Origin: JAJPGZ01 sp041167105
GTDB lineage: Bacteria; Verrucomicrobiota; Verrucomicrobiia; Chthoniobacterales; UBA10450
DNA: 10,033 nucleotides
Reading direction: 5' to 3'
NCBI GenBank assembly: GCA_041167105.1
Contig: JBEEGX010000133.1
Coordinates: 1-10,033 of the forward strand
Below, piece by piece: positions 1 to 6,641 of the stretch (within the stretch, counting starts at the first letter, position 1; every line of letters begins with the position of its first letter). The notes beneath the pieces are model-generated. The model had not been told where the DNA came from, made no database searches, and worked only from the letters and a program-made list of their open reading frames with translations. Both the position numbers and the translations under genes were made by a program.

Positions 1-1463
1 CGGCGTGTCAGGATATTTGGGGTTACACGCCGGCCGAATTAATCGGACGTCCGTATGTCGATCTTGTCCACGTCGATGATCGGGGCAAGACGGCGGAAGC
101 GGACGATAACATTCGCAAAGCCGGCAAGCTCACCGATTTCGTCAACCGCTACGTGCGCAAAGACGGAGCGATTGTCGATGTTCTCTGGTCGGCTTCGTGG
201 TCAGCCACGGACAAAATTTTGTTCTGCGTCGCGCACGACGTGACTCAGCGGCAACGCGCCGAAGAAGCATTGCGCGAAGCCAAAGATGCAGCCGACCGCG
301 CGAACCGCGCGAAGAGCGAATTTCTTTCGCGCATGAGTCACGAATTGCGCACGCCTTTGAATGCGATTCTCGGATTCAGCCAGCTGCTCGAACGGCAAAG
401 CCCGACCGAAACGCAGCGCAGCCGGCTCGGCCACATCACGAGTGCGGGCCGTCACCTTCTCGATCTTATCAACGAAGTGCTCGACATCAGCCGCATCGAA
501 TCCGGCCGAATGCAATTGTCGGTCGAACCGGTATGTCTCGCACACATTTTGGCCGAGACGCTCGAGTTGATTCGCCCGCTCGCGGCCGAACGCAGCATCG
601 AATTGTGCGCGCCGGACAAGATCGACAACGAGTGGCACCTGCTCGCCGATCGTCAGCGGATCAAACAAGTCATGCTTAATTTGCTGAGCAACGCCGTGAA
701 ATACACACCGGAAAACGGCCGCGTCGCTGTGTCCGCGGATTTGTTAGGCGAAAAACAAACGCGCATCGTCGTGAGCGACAATGGCCCGGGCATTGCGCGC
801 GAAAATCTTTCACGACTCTTCACGCCGTTCGACCGCCTCGGCGCCGAGCAATCGGAAGTGCAAGGCACCGGTCTGGGTCTGGCCTTGTCGCAACGGTTGA
901 TGCAGGCCATGGGCGGATCGATCGGCGTCGAAAGCGATCCGGGTCGCGGCAGCACATTTTGGATCGAGCTTTCGCGCGCCGAGTCGCCGCTCCGGCGCAC
1001 CGGCAGCGCGCCGGTAAAAAGCAGCGCGACGGCCAATGGCCAATCGCCTAACGGACCCAAACGCACCGTCCTCTACATCGAAGACAACGTTTCCAATCTC
1101 ACGCTCATCGAACAGATCGTGGCCGAACAAGGCGACATCGATTTGATCACCGCCATGCAGGGACGACTCGGTGTCGATCTTGCATTGCGTCACGCGCCCG
1201 ATTTGATCCTGCTCGATCTGCATCTTCCGGACATGCCGGGCTGGGACGTGCTCGCGCAATTACAGGCACACGAAGCCACGCGCAACATTCCGACCGTCGT
1301 CATCAGCGCGGATGCGACGACCCAGCAAATCCAGCGACTGCTCGCCGCCGGTGCGCGCGCGTATCTCACCAAACCGCTCGACGTCGACCATTTCATTCGC
1401 ACGTGCGACGAGATGGCGAAGCCAAAAACGGCCGTCGCCGAAGTTACGGCGTCTCCTTCATGA
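1..1463 (+). CDS. Hybrid sensor histidine kinase, 5'-truncated by window (PAS-HisKA-HATPase-REC)
   Basis: The open frame enters from the left edge (first full codon at base 3) and ends at TGA 1461-1463, so the true start lies outside the window. Numbering from base 3, residues 1 to about 80 are the rest of a PAS sensor domain (IWGYTPAELIGRP, then RKDG and HDVTQRQRAEE). HisKA follows with the phospho-acceptor in MSHELRTPLN (His113). The HATPase domain shows an N box (LLSNAVKYTPENG, Asn230), a G1 box DNGPG (259-263) and a G2 box GTGLGL (288-293). A C-terminal REC domain (about 355-470) has the acidic pair Glu360/Asp361, the acceptor Asp405 in LLDLHLPD and Lys457. No membrane segment is visible in the part present, so the ligand and location cannot be judged. 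It is predicted to autophosphorylate and pass phosphate to its own REC domain and perhaps to the overlapping downstream regulator. Domain order is clear; the physiological signal is unknown. Confidence 0.95.
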   Translation, partial: ACQDIWGYTPAELIGRPYVDLVHVDDRGKTAEADDNIRKAGKLTDFVNRYVRKDGAIVDVLWSASWSATDKILFCVAHDVTQRQRAEEALREAKDAADRANRAKSEFLSRMSHELRTPLNAILGFSQLLERQSPTETQRSRLGHITSAGRHLLDLINEVLDISRIESGRMQLSVEPVCLAHILAETLELIRPLAAERSIELCAPDKIDNEWHLLADRQRIKQVMLNLLSNAVKYTPENGRVAVSADLLGEKQTRIVVSDNGPGIARENLSRLFTPFDRLGAEQSEVQGTGLGLALSQRLMQAMGGSIGVESDPGRGSTFWIELSRAESPLRRTGSAPVKSSATANGQSPNGPKRTVLYIEDNVSNLTLIEQIVAEQGDIDLITAMQGRLGVDLALRHAPDLILLDLHLPDMPGWDVLAQLQAHEATRNIPTVVISADATTQQIQRLLAAGARAYLTKPLDVDHFIRTCDEMAKPKTAVAEVTASPS

Positions 1464-2008
1464 CAACCGCCATGCAAGATTTGATTGCGGCCACGGGCTT
1501 GTTTCTCAAGCACGCCTCGAAAATGAAAATCCTGATCGTCGACAACGAACCGGCGAACGTGGCATTGCTCGAAGCGACCCTGAGCGACAATGGGTTTTCA
1601 CGCGTGCGTTCCATCACCGATTCGCGACGCGCCCTCGATACCTGCGCCGAGTTCGAGCCGGATCTGATTTTGCTCGACCTCATGATGCCGCACGTCGATG
1701 GCCTAACGATTCTAAAATCTCTGCGCGCGCAGAACAGCGAACTGTTCCTGCCCGTGCTCGTCCTGACCGCGGACGTGGGCGAAGAAACGAAACTTCGCGC
1801 GCTCAGCGCCGGCGCGACCGACTTTCTCCTCAAACCTTTCGATCAAATCGAAGCACTGCTTCGCATTGGCAATCTGCTCGAGATTCGCCGGCTCCACGTT
1901 CAGCTCGATATCCAACGCGCCGCTTTCGAAGAAGCGGTCCACGTGCGCGCGACAGAATTGCGCGACGCCAAGGCCGAGCTCGAGAAACGCGACTGGGCCG
2001 GCCGCTAG
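1460..2008 (+). CDS. Response regulator: REC domain plus C-terminal coiled coil, no output domain
   Basis: The protein is 182 residues. I chose ATG 1460 because it overlaps the kinase stop as ATGA (4-bp overlap), the usual sign of translational coupling; ATG 1523 (MKILIVDNE) would give the bare REC domain and is possible. REC features are the acidic pocket Asp28/Glu30, acceptor Asp73 (LLDLMMPHVDG), Thr103 (VLTAD) and Lys125 (LLKPF). From about residue 130 a charged heptad-like helix runs to the end (LLEIRRLHVQLDIQ, then RATELRDAKAELEKR). This linker resembles the one joining REC to HD-GYP or kinase domains in RpfG-like regulators, but the protein stops where such a domain would begin. It probably receives phosphate from the coupled hybrid kinase. 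Its output is unknown and may be protein-protein contact through the coil. Confidence 0.9.
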   Translation: MTTAMQDLIAATGLFLKHASKMKILIVDNEPANVALLEATLSDNGFSRVRSITDSRRALDTCAEFEPDLILLDLMMPHVDGLTILKSLRAQNSELFLPVLVLTADVGEETKLRALSAGATDFLLKPFDQIEALLRIGNLLEIRRLHVQLDIQRAAFEEAVHVRATELRDAKAELEKRDWAGR

Positions 2009-3303
2009 TTAGAAAGCGCTCGTGCAGTTGCGAGCGCCAGCAGCAACAGAATTAATCCAAGCAGGCCGTACACGATTGCGTTTTGAATACGCGCGCGACG
2101 TGCGGCTTTCGCATAGGGGATGCGCGTGAACGTGACCATGGTGTAAAGCGGGAGATAGATTTCCGGAAGTGTGGCTTCGAGAAAGTGGTCGAGCTTTTTC
2201 TTGGCGCGGAACAGACGCGACGCGGTTTTGTCGCGCATCTCGATGAAATTGCCGATGGCGAGATCGGCGAGCGCGTCGGTGTTTTCTTTTCGCCGTGCGA
2301 AATACTCGGCGAATGCACGATGTCGATCTTGCGCGAATTCGGCGAAGCATTCGTCCAACACAACGCAATCTTCGAACGCGGCGTTCATGCCTTGTCCATA
2401 AAATGGTACAACCGCATGGGCCGCATCGCCGACGAGGCAAACTTTGTCGCGATAAAACCATGGCGCACATCGAATCGTGACTAACGAGCCAGTCGGATTC
2501 GTATGAAAATCTTCCAGCAGCGTGGGCATCAACGCCACTGCGTCGGGAAATTCCCGTTCGAAAAATCGGCGTACGTCTTCGTCGCTCGTCGTCGCTTTGA
2601 ACTTCTCAAACTCCCAGAACAATGTGCAGGTGAACGAGCCATCCGGATTCGGGAGCGCGATCATCATGAAACTTTTGCGCGGCCAAATGTGCAGCGCGTT
2701 TTTTTCCATTTGCCACGATCCGTCGGGCGCGGGCGGAATCGCCAATTCTTTGTAGCCGTGAGCGAGGTAACTTTCGTCGTAAATGAAGTTGTCGATCTTG
2801 CGTTGCATCGCCGCGCGCACGGCCGAGAACGCGCCGTCAACACCGATAATCGCGTCGCCCGAAGCAGCTTCACCCGATTCAAAACGCGCGGTCGGCGACT
2901 CAAGATCGACGTCGACGCATTTGCGATTGAAATGCACGTGTACGTTCGGGTTTCGCACCGCGGCTTCGATCACGGTCGAGTTCAACGCCGCGCGTCCGAT
3001 GGAATTAATGCACTTGTTCGGATCGACATCGTAGGGCGCGAAATGGAGCTCGCCCAATTTGTCGTGAATCATGCGCCCGCGCATCGGGATGGCGTCGCGC
3101 AAAACTTCCTCGGCGATGCCTAACTGTTCCAGCGCGTGAATGCCGCGCGTGGAAAGCGCGAGATTAATGGAGCGGCCGACGACGAAATTTCCCGCGCGCG
3201 GATCGGCCCGGAGTTCGTAAAGATCGACATCGTACCCTCGGCGGCCGAGAAACGCGGCCAGGACTCCGCCGGCGAGTCCGCTCCCGATTAAAACGAACTT
3301 CAC
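2005..3303 (-). CDS. kmo: Kynurenine 3-monooxygenase (FAD-dependent)
   Basis: The 432-residue product is predicted to hydroxylate L-kynurenine to 3-hydroxykynurenine using NADPH and O2, a step of tryptophan breakdown and of the kynurenine route to NAD. It shows the N-terminal FAD-binding GSGLAGG (residues 7-13), the KMO signature GRSINLALSTRG (43-54), DPNKCINSIGR (94-104), HGYKELAIPP (182-191), FHTNPTGSLVTIRC (266-279) and the second FAD motif VGDAAHAVVPFYGQG (291-305). A hydrophobic segment at about 409-427 near the C-terminus matches the membrane anchor of eukaryotic KMO. Start is GTG 3303, giving MKFVLIGSG, only 3 bp after the stop of the upstream DoxX gene, so the two are probably cotranscribed. 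No clear Shine-Dalgarno site is present. Its TAG stop overlaps the convergent regulator's TAG in one CTAG. No other kynurenine-pathway gene is in the window. A related aromatic hydroxylase is a less likely alternative. Confidence 0.92.
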   Translation of the reverse strand: MKFVLIGSGLAGGVLAAFLGRRGYDVDLYELRADPRAGNFVVGRSINLALSTRGIHALEQLGIAEEVLRDAIPMRGRMIHDKLGELHFAPYDVDPNKCINSIGRAALNSTVIEAAVRNPNVHVHFNRKCVDVDLESPTARFESGEAASGDAIIGVDGAFSAVRAAMQRKIDNFIYDESYLAHGYKELAIPPAPDGSWQMEKNALHIWPRKSFMMIALPNPDGSFTCTLFWEFEKFKATTSDEDVRRFFEREFPDAVALMPTLLEDFHTNPTGSLVTIRCAPWFYRDKVCLVGDAAHAVVPFYGQGMNAAFEDCVVLDECFAEFAQDRHRAFAEYFARRKENTDALADLAIGNFIEMRDKTASRLFRAKKKLDHFLEATLPEIYLPLYTMVTFTRIPYAKAARRARIQNAIVYGLLGLILLLLALATARALSN

Positions 3304-3306
3304 TCG

Positions 3307-3681
3307 TTAGGGCCGAAAGATGGCTGGGAATTTGTAGCGATAAACCCAGAGCAGAAACGCCGCCAACACGGCGACGAGGAGGGCGATCGGATTGAACATG
3401 TGATCGAGAAACATGTGGTAGGCGAGAATGTTCACGATGACGGGGCCGAGCAGCAACAGGCCTAACGGCGCCAATCGCCCGCTGAGTAAACACAATCCGC
3501 CGAGCACCTGCCACGCGGCGACGAATTGCATGTAGCCGCTGTGCATCATCGCGCCGATGAAGGCGCCGGCGTCGTTTTGCGGCAGCGGCGGCATGGGGAT
3601 GAAATGCAAAAATGCGTTCGAGCCGAAGACGACAAAGGTGAGGCCGAGAAGAATGCGGACGATATGGATGACGATTTTCAT
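3307..3681 (-). CDS. DoxX-like small integral membrane protein
   Basis: The product has 124 residues and four predicted membrane helices: about 3-28 (HIVRILLGLTFVVFGSNAF), 53-68 (FVAAWQVLGGLCLLSG), 70-92 (LAPLGLLLLGPVIVNILAY) and 97-118 (ALLVAVLAAFLLWVY). Size, topology and the pattern RILLGLTFVVFGSNAFLHF fit the DoxX/DoxD-like superfamily of inner-membrane proteins, some of which are linked to thiosulfate:quinone oxidoreductase or redox stress complexes; this member's role is unknown. Start is ATG 3681; the upstream bases show no Shine-Dalgarno site. Stop TAA 3307-3309 is followed 3 bp later by the kmo start, so it heads a two-gene unit with kmo. A functional link to kynurenine oxidation is only suggested by that arrangement. 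Confidence 0.85.
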   Translation of the reverse strand: MKIVIHIVRILLGLTFVVFGSNAFLHFIPMPPLPQNDAGAFIGAMMHSGYMQFVAAWQVLGGLCLLSGRLAPLGLLLLGPVIVNILAYHMFLDHMFNPIALLVAVLAAFLLWVYRYKFPAIFRP

Positions 3682-3701
3682 AGCGTTGTGCGCGAAGCGT
3701 A

Positions 3702-3728
3702 GATGTCGATCTTGCCCTTGTCGATCTT
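3702..3728 (+). repeat. Tandem pair of the decamer in the divergent gap
   Basis: Two copies (3704-3713 and 3719-3728) in the same orientation start 15 bp apart, between the divergent DoxX gene and the secreted-protein gene. The first copy also carries the AGAT/ATCT inverted repeat around a GTCG loop. This is the only close pair in the window, and this 136-bp gap is the largest intergenic space. Confidence 0.9.
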
Positions 3729-3804
3729 AGTGCGCTTCCAGGCCGAAGTTGCGACGACGAGCATTCTGCAAACATTTTGCCCGATGGCGGGAGCGTTATA
3801 AAAT

Positions 3805-3810
3805 ATGAGG
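3805..3810 (+). promoter_or_regulatory. Ribosome binding site for the secreted small protein
   Basis: ATGAGG lies 7 bases before ATG 3818, a good Shine-Dalgarno match and spacing. It supports the + strand frame at 3818 over the antisense frame in the same place. Confidence 0.6.
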
Positions 3811-3817
3811 CACGGAT

Positions 3818-4204
3818 ATGAAACAGAACCTATTGAAGAAAAGATTCGTAGTGGCAGCGCTCGGCATCGTCTCATTCAGTGCTGCGCTAGCCGAGCCGGC
3901 ACCACAGGAAACGACCAGCAATAAAGGAGACCCCGCTACGACGACCAACGTCAGCGAAAAGAGACAGAGAGGAGCCAGAACGGCGCGAAACATCCGAACG
4001 GGGGCGACGATTAAGACGAAAGCGATGGCGCCTTCTTCTTCAGCCAGTCCTGCACCGACGCGCACGCAAAACACAGAGTCCAGCGCGCAAGCTCGGGTCG
4101 CGCGAAGACAATACGAGTATGAACACCATTACGGATTGAAGCTCTCGAACGAGAACAAGTTGAAGAAAGCCTCTCCTTCGCCGACCGCGACGAAGCGGCA
4201 GTGA
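3818..4204 (+). CDS. Hypothetical secreted basic low-complexity protein
   Basis: I do not recognise this 128-residue protein. Residues 1-25 form a clear signal peptide: basic start MKQNLLKKR, hydrophobic core VVAALGIVSFSAAL, and a likely signal peptidase I site after ALA before EPAPQ. The mature part is rich in Ala, Thr, Ser, Arg, Lys and Gln with no hydrophobic core, so it is probably disordered and strongly basic. The only structured-looking part is near the C-terminus (RRQYEYEHHYGLKLSNENK, about residues 95-113). The start is supported by ATGAGG 7 bases upstream and an AT-rich leader. It is divergent from the DoxX/kmo unit and convergent with the hydrolase gene. An antisense frame over 3796-4074 lacks comparable support. 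It may bind acidic polymers or the envelope, but nothing in the sequence proves that. Confidence 0.7.
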   Translation: MKQNLLKKRFVVAALGIVSFSAALAEPAPQETTSNKGDPATTTNVSEKRQRGARTARNIRTGATIKTKAMAPSSSASPAPTRTQNTESSAQARVARRQYEYEHHYGLKLSNENKLKKASPSPTATKRQ

Positions 4205-4211
4205 CAACAGA

Positions 4212-4235
4212 ATCGCGGTTCAACCTATCCGCGGT
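4212..4235. terminator. Possible bidirectional hairpin between convergent genes
   Basis: ATCGCGG (4212-4218) pairs with CCGCGGT (4229-4235) across a 10-base loop, with one T-G wobble. It sits in the 38-bp gap between the convergent secreted-protein and hydrolase genes. No convincing T run follows on either strand, so intrinsic termination is doubtful. This is the only gap of 9 bp or more in the window without the decamer. Confidence 0.3.
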
Positions 4236-4242
4236 CTGACGT

Positions 4243-5034
4243 TTACAATTGTTTGAGCAGAGTCTTCCAGCGCACCCACGCTTCATCGCGCGCTTTGCGA
4301 TCCTCCGGCCGCATTTGCGGGTTGTCGGGCTCGCCTGAGCGCATGAAGCCGTGACCGGCGCCTTTGTAAATGACCGGCTCGTATTTTTTGCCGGCCGCTT
4401 TCATTAACTCTTCCGCTTTCGGAATGGTCGCGTTCACGCGCTCGTCGTTCTCGCCGTAGAACCCGTAAACCGGACACGGAATTTTCGCGATCTTCGCCGG
4501 GTCATCGAGCGGCGTGCCGTAAAATGAATAGACCGCGTTCAATTTCGAATTGGTGCTGGCATAATCGAACGCCCATCCCCCGCCCCGGCAAAATCCGCAG
4601 ACCGCGAGCTTGCCGTTGCCCGCGGGAATTTTCATTAACGCGTACTCAGATGTCGCATCGAGAACGCGGTTGATTTGTTCCGGCGTCACGGCGGAGACGG
4701 CTTTCATCGCGCTGTCCGCGTCTTCGAATTTTTGGCCGTTCAGAAAATCGGGGGCGATAGCGATGATGCCGGTTTCGGCGAGTTGATCGCATAAACTGCG
4801 CAGCCAATCGGTCACGCCGAAAATTTCCTGGATGACGATCATGACCGGCGCTTTGTCTTTGCGCTCGGGATAAACGACGAACGCTTTGATCGTGTGATCG
4901 CCGGATTTGATGTCGACCCACTCAGCGTGGCGCGGCGATTGGTTCAGCCGGTCCTTGCCGAAATCCTTGTATTCCTGCGCGAAGAGGGATCCGCCCGTGA
5001 GTAAAATCGCGAGCGTGACAATTGCGCGTTTCAT
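4243..5034 (-). CDS. Secreted dienelactone hydrolase-family protein
   Basis: This 263-residue alpha/beta hydrolase has an N-terminal signal peptide (MKRAIVTLAILLTGGSLFAQ, likely cleaved after Ala19-Gln20), so it acts outside the cytoplasm. The family triad Cys-Asp-His is visible: Cys149 in CGFCRGGG, Asp197 in YGENDERV and His228 in GAGHGF, with Glu70 in QEIFGV matching the Glu that holds the Cys in dienelactone hydrolase. Length fits the family. I chose ATG 5034 because it begins the signal peptide; an upstream GTG at 5073 would overlap the DoxX gene and place MRPRRRKIDIFLS before it. It follows the DoxX gene by 19 bp and is likely cotranscribed with it. The natural substrate cannot be told; many members are general carboxylesterases rather than true dienelactone hydrolases. 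Confidence 0.9.
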   Translation of the reverse strand: MKRAIVTLAILLTGGSLFAQEYKDFGKDRLNQSPRHAEWVDIKSGDHTIKAFVVYPERKDKAPVMIVIQEIFGVTDWLRSLCDQLAETGIIAIAPDFLNGQKFEDADSAMKAVSAVTPEQINRVLDATSEYALMKIPAGNGKLAVCGFCRGGGWAFDYASTNSKLNAVYSFYGTPLDDPAKIAKIPCPVYGFYGENDERVNATIPKAEELMKAAGKKYEPVIYKGAGHGFMRSGEPDNPQMRPEDRKARDEAWVRWKTLLKQL

Positions 5035-5041
5035 CGAAAGG

Positions 5042-5055
5042 AAGATGTCGATCTT
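5042..5055 (+). repeat. Decamer copy in 14-bp hairpin form, overlapping the DoxX stop
   Basis: AAGAT-GTCG-ATCTT forms a 5-bp inverted repeat with a 4-base loop. Read on the minus strand, the DoxX gene ends TAAGATCGACA, so two bases of its TAA stop (5054-5056) come from the repeat. Confidence 0.9.
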
Positions 5056-5467
5056 ACGGCGTCGCGGTCGCACCGGCCGTTCGTCCGCGACTGATCAACG
5101 CGTCGATGCTCAATCCACCCGCGCCGTAGAAAACGATGAACAGGAAAGCAAAACAATAGATCACCGCCAGCTCGCCGTGATTTTGGATTGGGAAGAATCC
5201 GCCGTTCGCGTGGACCATAAAATACGCGACCGCCATTTCGCCCGATGCGATGAGAGCGGCGATGCGGGTCAGTAAACCGAACGCGATCAAAAATCCACCA
5301 GCGAGCTCAATCCACGCGCCTAACAAGCCCATCGCATCCATCGGACCGCCGTGGCCACCGGGCGGAAAGCCGAGAATTTTTTGTCCCCCGTGACATGCGA
5401 ACAACAGGCCAATGACCAATCGCATGATGCAATAAACCGTGTCCGCGTAACGAGAGAGTGCGTTCAT
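5054..5467 (-). CDS. DoxX family membrane protein
   Basis: This 137-residue protein has four membrane helices and typical DoxX signatures: RLVIGLLFACHGGQKILGF near the N-terminus, a Gly-rich loop, LAGGFLIAFGLLTRIAALIA, and the strongly conserved-looking HGELAVIYCFAFLFIVFYGAG followed by LSID. DoxX proteins are inner-membrane proteins often tied to redox or oxidative-stress functions; no specific role follows here. I chose ATG 5467 (MNALSRYAD) over an upstream in-frame TTG at 5476. Neither has a clear Shine-Dalgarno site. The stop overlaps a decamer repeat. The secreted hydrolase gene follows 19 bp downstream, probably in the same transcript. It is the second DoxX-type gene in the window, and the two differ enough in sequence that recent duplication is unlikely. 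Confidence 0.9.
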   Translation of the reverse strand: MNALSRYADTVYCIMRLVIGLLFACHGGQKILGFPPGGHGGPMDAMGLLGAWIELAGGFLIAFGLLTRIAALIASGEMAVAYFMVHANGGFFPIQNHGELAVIYCFAFLFIVFYGAGGLSIDALISRGRTAGATATP

Positions 5468-5485
5468 AATCGGCAAGGCTGCTGA

Positions 5486-5495
5486 TGTCGATCTT
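5486..5495 (+). repeat. Decamer copy in the divergent DoxX/DUF72 gap
   Basis: This exact copy sits in the gap between the divergent DoxX and DUF72 genes, 19 bases upstream of the DoxX ATG. It lacks the full left arm of the hairpin form (TGAT in place of AGAT). Confidence 0.9.
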
Positions 5496-5542
5496 GCCTG
5501 TCAAGCCAATCGCCGTCGCGCATCCGATTCTATTACGTGTAG

Positions 5543-6292
5543 ATTCACGTCGGCTGCTCCGGTTGGTTTTACTGGCATTGGCGCGGCATTTTTTATCCGG
5601 ACACGAGACGCACCGACACGTGGTTCAGACATTACGTCGCGAATTTCGACACGGTCGAGCTGAACGCGCCGTTCTATAAATGGCCGAAGGAGGCGACGGT
5701 GAAAGCGTGGCGGCGGAATGCGCCGGAACATTTTCGCTACTCCGTGAAAGTAAATTCGCTCATCACGCACGAGAAGCGTCTTGTGCGCACGCGCAAGCTG
5801 GTGCAGGAATTTTGCAAGATCGACAACTTGTTAGGCGAAAAGCTCGGCTGTTTTCTTTTTCAATTTCCGCCGAGCTACAAATACACGCCGTCGCGTTTGC
5901 GCAGCATCGTCACCCAACTCGATCCGCGATTGCGATGTGCGGTCGAGTTCCGGCACAAAAGTTGGTGGCACAAATCGGTTTATCGCGCGCTCGAGAAACG
6001 TGGACTCATCTTTTGTTCGATCAGCGCGCCGCGTCTGCCGGATGACCTGATCAAAACCTCGGACGTCATTTACATTCGGTTACACGGACGCTCGCGTTGG
6101 TATCGGCATGATTACACGCACGATGAACTGGCGGCGTGGGCGGACAAGATCGACAAGAGCGATGCGCGCGAAGCCTGGATTTATTTCGATAACGACCGCG
6201 AAGCATTCGCGATCAAAAACGCGCGGATGTTGATCGAACAGTTGAACGCGCGCGGCCTAACGAAACTCAAACTGCCGTCACTTGCCGGCTAA
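5543..6292 (+). CDS. DUF72 family protein with abnormal 5' end (TAG at codon 2 or non-standard start)
   Basis: The open frame from 5543 to TAA 6290-6292 encodes about 249 residues and covers the whole DUF72 (YecE-like) TIM-barrel-type domain. It begins IHVGCSGWFYWHW, then FDTVELNAPFYKWP, ITHEKRL, FLFQFPPSYK, AVEFRHKSWW, VIYIRLHGR and a closing WIYFDND. The family normally begins with Met and one or two residues before this (I)HVG(T/C)SGW strand. Here the preceding codons are GTG (5537) and TAG (5540-5542). No ATG, GTG or TTG occurs in frame until GTG 5699, which would remove the first two conserved blocks. So either codon 2 carries a nonsense change (for example AAG to TAG), or translation starts at ATT 5543, or there is a sequence error. 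Biochemical function of DUF72 is unsettled. The 3' end overlaps the next convergent gene by 26 bp. Confidence 0.8.
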   Translation: MHVGCSGWFYWHWRGIFYPDTRRTDTWFRHYVANFDTVELNAPFYKWPKEATVKAWRRNAPEHFRYSVKVNSLITHEKRLVRTRKLVQEFCKIDNLLGEKLGCFLFQFPPSYKYTPSRLRSIVTQLDPRLRCAVEFRHKSWWHKSVYRALEKRGLIFCSISAPRLPDDLIKTSDVIYIRLHGRSRWYRHDYTHDELAAWADKIDKSDAREAWIYFDNDREAFAIKNARMLIEQLNARGLTKLKLPSLAG

Positions 6293-6641
6293 CAATGAGA
6301 AAATGTTGCTGGCCCCATTGCCGCTTCAGATACTCTTTCAGCTCGGTGAAGTATTGGCGGACCCGTTCGGTGTCGTTGGCGAGCACGCGTAGAATCTCGA
6401 TGCGATCGCGAAAGGTATGCTCGCCGATTTTCCAAAAGCCGTCGTTCTCCTGACGCAAATGCGTTAGCCCGCCGAATTCGTCGACCAGACGCTTCTTCAA
6501 GTCGCGCAACATTTGCGGATCGATCGGGCGGCCGTCGTTGTGATGCAACGGCACATAAAGTTCGTACTCGAGCATCGCGGTGACGCCGTTAAGCATCTCC
6601 GTGTTAGTCGCTGAGTCGGTCGTAGATATTCGATCAAGCAC
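6267..6641 (-). CDS. Small conserved-looking protein of unknown function downstream of Ku
   Basis: The protein has up to 124 residues. From about residue 23 it reads as a compact soluble domain: MLEYELYVPLHHNDGRPI, LVDEFGGLTHLRQENDGFW, FRDRIEILRVLAND, YFTELKEYLKRQWGQQHFLIV. I see no catalytic motif, signal peptide or membrane helix. The layout (beta strand, NDGRPI turn, helix, FGGLT, GFW, second long helix, final strand) suggests a ferredoxin-like alpha/beta fold; that is inference. Start is uncertain. GTG 6641 overlaps the Ku stop as TAGTG, which suggests coupling, while ATG 6596 and ATG 6575 are downstream alternatives and 6575 matches the start of the structured part. It is likely in one transcript with Ku. 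The stop TGA 6267-6269 lies inside the convergent DUF72 gene. Confidence 0.75.
   Translation of the reverse strand: MLDRISTTDSATNTEMLNGVTAMLEYELYVPLHHNDGRPIDPQMLRDLKKRLVDEFGGLTHLRQENDGFWKIGEHTFRDRIEILRVLANDTERVRQYFTELKEYLKRQWGQQHFLIVSRQVTAV

Noticed and set aside
2083..3123. Several long + strand frames opposite kmo
   Set aside because: They are shadows of the real minus-strand gene, which has full KMO motifs; the translations show no recognisable domain.
3777..3804. Possible sigma70 promoter TTGCCC-16-TAAAAT before the secreted-protein gene
   Set aside because: The expected start point (about 3811) would fall after the ATGAGG ribosome binding site at 3805-3810, so the two cannot both be used as read; the AT-rich patch is more likely just the leader.
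3796..4074. Antisense frame (about 92 codons) over the secreted-protein gene
   Set aside because: No ribosome binding site; the opposite strand has a convincing signal peptide and Shine-Dalgarno site.
5485..5679. Short + strand frame beginning in the decamer at ATGTCGATCTTG
   Set aside because: It is out of frame with the DUF72 N-terminus, which clearly encodes IHVGCSGW over the same bases; the frame arises only because the decamer contains ATG when preceded by A.
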